From the NCBI GenBank assembly GCA_003224635.1, contig QHZK01000199.1, positions 1-7,042 of the forward strand: a DNA stretch of 7,042 bases, in the 5' to 3' direction. Shown here piece by piece: positions 4,504-7,042 of the stretch. The DNA is from Acidobacteriota bacterium (GTDB taxonomy: Bacteria > Acidobacteriota > Terriglobia > UBA7540). Below the pieces are notes generated by a model. That model searched no databases. It was not told the DNA's origin and saw nothing but the letters and a program-made list of their open reading frames with translations. The number at the start of each line of letters is the position of its first letter. Position 1 is the first letter of the stretch. Both the position numbers and the translations under genes were made by a program.

Positions 4504-5724
4504 CTACGTCTCCCACCCCTTCAAAAACTCCGCGATGCCGTCGTAGGCGCGCGCGAGCGTGGCCTCGTCGGGCAGGAACACAACGCGAAAATGCCGCGTG
4601 CCCGGCATCTGTCCGAAGCCGCTGCCGTGCACCACGAGGACTTGTTTGGTGATCAGCAGCCGTCTGACGAACTCCTCATCGGTCCCGTGGATATCCAGTC
4701 GCGGGAACGCGTAGAAAGCGCCTCGGGGAGCGACGCAAGTCAGTCGCGGCGCGCTGTTCAGATACTTTACGGTGAGGTCGCGGCGCGAGCGCAGCTTGCG
4801 GATCACCTCCGACACGTGGTCCTGCGGCCCCTCCAGCGCCGGGCGCACGGCGTACTGCTCCGGATGGTTCGCGCTCAGACGCGACCGCAGCAGTTTGTGG
4901 ACCCCTTCGACGTAGGGCTTGACCGCCGCCCCGTCGCCGCTCACCACCGCCCATCCCACGCGCCAGCCCGGCGCGAGGTACGCCTTGGAAAGCCCGTTGA
5001 ACGTGACCGTGGGCACGTCCGGAGCGAGCGAGGCGATGCAGACGTGAGGCTTCCCGTCCAGGATTAATTTGTCGTAAATCTCATCCGCCAGGATCAGGAG
5101 CCCGTGCCGCCTGGCCAGCCCGGCGATGGCTTCCAGCGTCTGGCGCGAATAGACCGCGCCGGTAGGGTTGTTGGGATCGATGACCACCACGGCGCGCGTG
5201 CGGCCGTTGATCTTGCGCGCCAAGTCGTCCAAGTCCGGTTCCCAACCCGCCGCCTCATCGAGCGCGTAGGCGTTGGGCTCGGCGCCCAGCTTGGCCAGGA
5301 CAGCGGAATAGAGCGGATACTCCGGGCAGGGCGTGAGCACGTTTTCGCCTGGGTTCACCAGGGCCGTCAGGCACAGGTCCACGGCCTCGCTTACGCCCTG
5401 CGTGACGAAGACGCTCTGAATGTTGCGGATGCCCTTGCGCTCCGCCTCCGCCCGAATCGCCTCCAGCGCTTCGTCGACGCCGGCGGACGGCGCGTATCCG
5501 TCCTTGCCGTCCCGCATGGCCTTCACCACCGCTTCAATCAGGTGCGGCGGAGTGCGGAAGTCGAACTTCAAGGGGTCGCCGATGTTGAGCGGCAGCACCT
5601 CCTTGCCTTCGCGCGCGAGCTGCTCAGCCAGAACAGCAATATCGCGGATGGCGTAGCGGACGCGTTCCAGGCGCGCCGCCGCCAGAATTTCGCGGACGCG
5701 GCTTACTTCATGAGCTAAAGCCAT
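4504..5724 (-). CDS. PLP-dependent aminotransferase, alanine-type (class I/II)
   Basis: A complete cytosolic fold-type I aminotransferase of 406 residues. It most resembles the archaeal/AlaA alanine transaminases, which interconvert alanine plus 2-oxoglutarate with pyruvate plus glutamate. Matching landmarks are YAIRD (24-28), LNIGDP (46-51), the NPTG motif (186-189), Asp214 and Tyr217 in ADEIYDK for the PLP ring, Lys247 in GLSKA as the Schiff-base lysine, and Arg255 in PGWRVGW for the phosphate. HGSGFG (366-371) precedes HFR380VVFLP, whose Arg should hold the substrate carboxylate. All catalytic positions are present and the length is normal, so the gene looks functional. The ATG at 5724 has only a short GAGG directly before it, but a promoter upstream would start the mRNA at this codon. 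Substrate assignment is by motif resemblance; aromatic or branched-chain amino acids remain possible. Confidence 0.93.
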   Translation of the reverse strand: MALAHEVSRVREILAAARLERVRYAIRDIAVLAEQLAREGKEVLPLNIGDPLKFDFRTPPHLIEAVVKAMRDGKDGYAPSAGVDEALEAIRAEAERKGIRNIQSVFVTQGVSEAVDLCLTALVNPGENVLTPCPEYPLYSAVLAKLGAEPNAYALDEAAGWEPDLDDLARKINGRTRAVVVIDPNNPTGAVYSRQTLEAIAGLARRHGLLILADEIYDKLILDGKPHVCIASLAPDVPTVTFNGLSKAYLAPGWRVGWAVVSGDGAAVKPYVEGVHKLLRSRLSANHPEQYAVRPALEGPQDHVSEVIRKLRSRRDLTVKYLNSAPRLTCVAPRGAFYAFPRLDIHGTDEEFVRRLLITKQVLVVHGSGFGQMPGTRHFRVVFLPDEATLARAYDGIAEFLKGWET

Positions 5725-5730
5725 GCCTCA

Positions 5731-5759
5731 TTTCTAACAGAAAGGCGACGAAGGGTCAA
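5731..5759 (-). promoter_or_regulatory. Sigma-70-type promoter placing the transcript start at the aminotransferase ATG
   Basis: On the minus strand, TTGACC (5754-5759, five of six consensus bases) is followed by a 17-base spacer and TAGAAA (5731-5736, four of six). The -10 element ends six bases before the ATG at 5724, so transcription would begin at or within a base or two of the start codon. This arrangement is typical of leaderless mRNAs and explains the lack of a well-spaced ribosome site. Confidence 0.5.
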
Positions 5760-5793
5760 TTCATCACGTGAGGTAGCAGCGCAGTTTGAATCT

Positions 5794-5989
5794 TCATGTG
5801 GGCAAGTTTGTGGGGTTAATGTCCTTGGGATGGAACACCGTTAGACCGGGTATCTCCTTAAAATCACGCTTTTCATCAAATGTCAAAATGTCGGTGATGC
5901 CGTTGTTTTTCATGATGACGCTATGGATTACGTCACCTACTCCTGAATGATAGGTATTTGTTTACCAGCCTGAGGGCCTCGTAGATTCA
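5794..5989 (-). pseudogene. Remnant of a PIN-domain (VapC-like) protein
   Basis: The minus strand encodes the C-terminal half of a PIN-domain protein, the family of Mg2+-dependent RNases that includes VapC toxins. From 5943 down to the TGA at 5794-5796 the frame reads VGDVIHSVIMKNNGI, then ILTFDEKRDFKEIPGL. This contains two acidic positions expected in the family: the Asp of VGD and the Asp of TFDE. The preceding part, YEALRLVNKYLSF (about 5945-5983), is in another frame. Dropping one base near 5941 joins the two as LSFRVGDVIHS. The N-terminal half, with the first catalytic Asp, is missing: the frame is blocked by a stop at 5987-5989 and the next sequence is transposase-related. No antitoxin gene lies nearby. 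It cannot give a functional nuclease. The rest of 5725-6043 shows nothing except the promoter at 5731-5759. Confidence 0.65.
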
Positions 5990-6043
5990 GCCCCTCGAAG
6001 GTTTCGCTGGACAAAAGCCTACCTTTTCGCTACCGTAGAGTAA

Positions 6044-6354
6044 ATGAAAGCATCCGGTCGCGGCGGTCCTGCGGACGAGAGGGAGCAGCGCGAAGTCGTC
6101 GAGTTAGTCTCCAAGCCAGAGCTCGACCGAGCCCAGCGGCAGATCGAACGGCTGCAGAAGGAGAACGAGCGACGGAAGCGGGAAAGTGAGCGCTTGAAGC
6201 AGGAAAGCGACCGCTGGAGGTAGGAGATCGAGCGGCTGCGCAAGGAACTGGAAGCAGCGTTGCGGGCCAGCAAGCGACAAGCCGCACCGCATTCTCGCGG
6301 GGAACTGAAGGCGAACCCCCAGCCCCCAGGCCGGAGAGCCGGTCGAGCTTTGGG
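6044..6354 (+). pseudogene. N-terminal fragment of an IS66-like transposase with an internal stop
   Basis: From the ATG at 6044 the frame encodes 59 residues that become a charged coiled coil (QRQIERLQKENERRKRES), then meets TAG at 6221-6223. Reading on in the same frame continues the coiled coil (EIERLRKELEAALRASKRQAAP) into a basic Pro/Gly-rich linker, NPQPPGRRAGRALG. This order (Leu/Arg/Glu-rich coiled coil, SKRQAAPxS, then PGRxxG) is typical of the N-terminus of IS66-family transposases. The zinc-binding and DDE catalytic parts are absent: near 6330-6350 the sequence passes into truA. No terminal inverted repeats or target duplication were seen. The premature stop and loss of the catalytic region make it a dead fragment. 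Family assignment rests on remembered motifs. Confidence 0.6.
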
Positions 6355-6991
6355 GTTCTGGGCGCACGGACGCGGGAGCTCACGCCTCCCACCAGGTGGC
6401 CAATTTCAAGACGGCGAGCCCGATCCCTTGCGCGAACCTGCTCAAGGCGCTCAACGACCTTTTGCCGCCTACCGTGCGCGTCAGGGACGCCCGTGAAGTG
6501 CCCGACGGGTTTCATGCGCGCTACGACGCGCGCTGGAAGACCTATCGCTACCGGATCCTGCAGTCGCCGATCTGTCCGCCGTTTATCTCGAGGTTTGTCT
6601 GCCATCACCCTTATCCGCTCGACCATCGAAGCATGGCGGAGGCAGCGAGACTGGTTGAAGGCCAGCACGACTTCACGTCATTCGCAGCCTCTCCGGCCCA
6701 TGCCGCCGAAGGGGACGCGGAGGCGCGCGGTCGACGGTTCGGACGATGGCGCGGACGATCTTTTCCTCGCGCCTGCTCTGGCGCCCGCGTACCTCCTTGC
6801 TGATTTACGAGGTCCGCGGAAACGGCTTTCTGCATCACATGGTCCGCAACATTGTGGGGACGCTCCTCGAAGTAGGACGGGGAAAACTTGCGCCGCAAGA
6901 CCTGCTCCGCATCCTCGAAGCCCGCGACCGCTCGCAAGCCGGTGCGACGGCGCCAGCGCGGGGGCTGTGTCTGGTGAAGGTAGAGTATTGA
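6327..6991 (+). pseudogene. truA: tRNA pseudouridine synthase A gene, 5'-truncated and frameshifted
   Basis: TruA makes pseudouridine at positions 38-40 in the anticodon arm of tRNAs. The recognisable part begins at about 6327 with AGEPVELWGSGRTDAG. It includes the catalytic Asp of GRTDAG (codon 6369-6371), then QVANFKT, FHARYDARWKTYRYRI and HDFTSFAAS. After about 6700 the homology moves to another frame, which runs through STVRT, then GFLHHMVRNIVGTLLEVG, and ends GLCLVKVEY at the TGA 6989-6991. One indel between about 6690 and 6728 explains the shift. An apparent four-residue insertion (RTMA before RTIFSS) accompanies an 8-base repeat, CGGACGAT, at 6740-6747 and 6752-6759. Roughly the first 40 residues of a normal TruA are missing, replaced by the transposase fragment. 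The product should be non-functional unless the shift is a sequencing error and an upstream start is borrowed. The remaining 6992-7042 shows no feature. Confidence 0.85.
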
Positions 6992-7042
6992 TTCGGTTTT
7001 CTGGAATCGGCTGGCGGTCGTCGGCTGCTCAAAGTTGGCTTT

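Noticed and set aside
4340..4546. Short frames on both strands across the spacer repeat
   Set aside because: Their translations only reflect the CCCTCTCCC/GGGAGAGGG repeat; they are not genes.
4591..5718. Long plus-strand frames opposite the aminotransferase
   Set aside because: They are antisense shadows of a G+C-rich gene. The minus-strand frame has every catalytic motif of the aminotransferase family.
6030..6668. 212-codon minus-strand frame over the transposase/truA region
   Set aside because: It shows no family motifs, and its length reflects G+C-rich antisense sequence opposite clearly homologous plus-strand fragments.

Overview
The window is a G+C-rich piece of a bacterial chromosome. 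The spacers carry dispersed repeats built from short units, and several genes are decayed. The protein types (an archaeal-like alanine-type aminotransferase, a tiny CPxC zinc ribbon beside a STAS protein, a DMT transporter, a divergent hydroxyacyl-CoA dehydrogenase) and the spacer repeats fit a free-living soil-type bacterium. Acidobacteriota is my best guess, but this is inference: no rRNA or other decisive marker is present.

Layout. (1) 1-566, plus: the C-terminal part of a larger protein cut by the window edge, possibly the end of a glycoside hydrolase. (2) 567-823: spacer with degenerate nonamer repeats. (3) 824-1783, plus: a ten-helix EamA/DMT transporter whose last codons and stop lie inside a degenerate heptamer repeat array (about 1765-1859). 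(4) 1931-2896, plus: a 3-hydroxyacyl-CoA dehydrogenase-family oxidoreductase, followed by a strong hairpin. (5) 2957-3349, minus: a predicted secreted, Arg/His/Gly-rich basic protein. Upstream of it, at 3431-3447, is a sequence matching the sigma-54 (-24/-12) promoter consensus at every position. (6) 3671-4213, minus: a two-gene unit of a 51-residue zinc ribbon protein followed by a SpoIIAA-like STAS anti-anti-sigma protein. (7) 4311-4453: a second heptamer array joined to a cloverleaf-like inverted repeat. (8) 4504-5724, minus: an intact PLP-dependent alanine-type aminotransferase whose promoter places the transcript start at the start codon, suggesting a leaderless mRNA. (9) 5794-6991: a zone of gene decay. 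It holds the C-terminal half of a PIN-domain (VapC-like) protein with a frameshift, an IS66-like transposase N-terminal fragment with an internal stop, and a truA pseudouridine synthase gene that has lost its 5' end at the transposase junction and carries a frameshift.

The genes do not form one pathway. The zinc ribbon/STAS pair is the only clear operon. The most notable points are the sigma-54 promoter in front of an unrecognised secreted basic protein, the broken truA joined to a transposase fragment, and the unrelated short-unit repeat families in neighbouring spacers. I found no CRISPR array, tRNA, rRNA or complete mobile element, and no clearly new multi-gene system.
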